64,000 nt of DNA from Streptomyces antnestii (lineage in GTDB: Bacteria; Actinomycetota; Actinomycetes; Streptomycetales; Streptomycetaceae), in contig NZ_RZYA01000028.1 in assembly GCF_004005495.1 (NCBI RefSeq), positions 38,224-102,223 of the forward strand, written 5' to 3'. Position 1 is the first letter of the stretch, and every line of letters starts with the position of its first letter. Positions 63,051 through 64,000 of this stretch are shown here, piece by piece. The translations under genes were made by a program, and so were the position numbers. The notes under the pieces are model-generated. The model was not told the DNA's origin. It made no database searches and was given only the letters and a program-made list of their open reading frames with translations.

Positions 63051-63611
63051 GTGGCCAAGGAGTTCGGGGACGGCCTGGACAAGGCGGTGCAGAAGGCGTT
63101 CACCCGTCCCGCACCCAAGACCGCGGGCCCGCAGATGCGGTACCTGGTCAAACAGCTCAAGGGCACGAAGGCGGTCGCCCAACTGCTCGGCGTCTCCCAA
63201 CGGCAGGTGGAGCGGTACGTGGCGGGCACCGCCAAGAAGCCGCGCGCCGACCTCGCCGCCCGCCTGGAGCGCGAGGTGAAAAAGCGGTGGCAGCCCCAGA
63301 TCCGGGCCAAGGCCCGAGAAAAGGCACCCTCCACCGGCGGCATCGTCATCGACACCCGCGCCCGCATGGGCTACACCGCGCCGATCGGGTCCACGGACCA
63401 GGACCGCATCCGGCACCTGACCGTCGCCCTGCCACCCCGCTACGCCGCCCGCCTCTTCGACGCCCAGGAGGCCGGTGCCAGCGACGCCCGGCTCAAGGAG
63501 ATCGCGGCCGAAGCGCTCAAGGAGGTGTACTTCCAGGACGGCGGCCGCCGCGCCGGCAGTCTGGAGGAGGTGCGGTTCACGGACGTGGAGCACCTGGAGT
63601 TCGAGCTGTAG
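63051..63611 (+). CDS. tpg: Tpg, telomere terminal protein
   Basis: A 186-residue classical terminal protein: FTRPAPKTAGPQMRYLVKQL, TKAVAQLLGVSQRQVERYVA (helix-turn-helix), KKRWQPQIRAKAREKA and TVALPPRYAARLFDAQE. Tpg is joined covalently to the 5' ends of linear Streptomyces replicons and primes patch synthesis at telomeres; Tap brings it there. It appears complete: GTG 63051 has GGGGAGTAGG upstream. With tap truncated it would need a Tap from elsewhere. Confidence 0.93.
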   Translation: MAKEFGDGLDKAVQKAFTRPAPKTAGPQMRYLVKQLKGTKAVAQLLGVSQRQVERYVAGTAKKPRADLAARLEREVKKRWQPQIRAKAREKAPSTGGIVIDTRARMGYTAPIGSTDQDRIRHLTVALPPRYAARLFDAQEAGASDARLKEIAAEALKEVYFQDGGRRAGSLEEVRFTDVEHLEFEL

Positions 63612-63842
63612 AGGCCCTTGCCCGAACTGCCCGCGGGCATCAATTGTGACTGAGCGCTTCAGTTTGCGAGCGAGCGGTTGAGTTGGCGGGTTGAGCGTGC
63701 GGTGTCGATGTGCATCGAACAGCTGCAGGCCGGCTGGACGCATCGGGGTGCTGCTGCCCCACCATCACGTCGTGCCCGCCTACTGGCTGGTGTTCCCCTC
63801 GTGCTTCGCACGGGGAATTGGGTGTTTGTCGCTGTCGGCGCG

Positions 63843-64000
63843 TCAGACGGCCGGCTTCTGGACGGAGGTTGCCTTGGTGGCGATCAGTGCCGTGATCTCA
63901 TCGGCGAGGTGCGGGCCGAGTTCGCCCCAGCCGTCCTTGTAGCCGTAGACGCCGGCCAGAGTGCGGCCCTCGTAGTCGCCGTTCATGATCTCGATGTCGT
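63843..64000 (-). CDS. Partial hypothetical protein, C-terminus only
   Basis: The minus strand from the window edge reads DIEIMNGDYEGRTLAGVYGY, then KDGWGELGPHLADEITALIA to a stop at 63843. About 52 codons are seen; the family is not recognised. Confidence 0.5.
   Translation of the reverse strand, partial: DIEIMNGDYEGRTLAGVYGYKDGWGELGPHLADEITALIATKATSVQKPAV

Noticed and set aside
63612..64000. Telomere sequence at the window end
   Set aside because: No clustered palindromes typical of Streptomyces telomeres are seen; a coding gene continues past the edge.

Overview
The window looks like a Streptomyces (or close streptomycete) replicon close to a linear end. GC content is very high, many starts are GTG, and promoters such as a Nur box and PafBC-type sites fit an actinomycete. 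It holds two telomere-replication gene pairs: a Tap/Tpg-like pair of a divergent type at 41.4-43.9 kb, and an archetypal tap (5'-truncated) plus tpg at 61.3-63.6 kb. Fragments of transposases, a terminal-protein gene and a Ku gene are the usual debris of a subtelomeric arm or linear plasmid.

Layout. 0-1.5 kb: a partial hypothetical gene and small membrane genes. 1.5-7.3 kb: a type II CBASS anti-phage locus with a nuclease cut off inside its SAVED domain, a convergent membrane-anchored SAVED protein, then the operon CD-NTase, Cap2 (E2-E1) and Cap3 (JAB), behind a PafBC-type DNA-damage promoter. 7.6-8.15 kb: an IS256 transposase fragment that runs straight into a decayed type I-E-like CRISPR array without cas genes. 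8.3-12.6 kb: a membrane protein, a helicase with helicase-associated domains and a frameshifted DUF4145 gene. 12.6-18.7 kb: a ribbon-helix-helix protein with probable operators, a zinc-ribbon array/GIY-YIG-like protein, a DUF2075 helicase with a nuclease-like N-terminus, and a DUF3883 (NO VEIN) protein behind a second PafBC-type promoter. 19.2-27.1 kb: a methyltransferase, IS256 and IS21 remnants, and a Tn554-family transposon (tnpA, tnpB, tnpC, NUDIX gene) sitting inside the P-loop codons of istB.

27.3-41.2 kb is a second conflict-gene island: an orphan Imm21 immunity gene, a tyrosine recombinase, a NACHT ATPase with a long Gly-rich membrane tail, a secreted DUF2690 protein, an operon-like run of trypco2, trypsin/STAND NTPase, EACC1 and a membrane protein, and a DUF4238 protein. 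41.4-43.9 kb holds the divergent terminal-protein pair. 44-60.9 kb is mostly metabolic and regulatory: an MDR oxidoreductase, a DUF3050 protein, a pyranose oxidase-like flavoprotein, a Nur-boxed Fe superoxide dismutase, an esterase and small monooxygenase divergent from an AraC regulator, an SDR, a membrane esterase and an APH-like kinase, mixed with pseudogenes. 60.9-63.9 kb ends with an IS5 fragment fused to truncated tap, then intact tpg.

Several conserved genes carry single frameshifts (about 7.7, 12.4, 47.8/47.9, 49.0, 52.0, 53.2 and 59.9 kb). This fits subtelomeric decay, but base-level sequencing error in some of them cannot be excluded from the sequence alone. Family names are from recognition of motifs; no database search was run.
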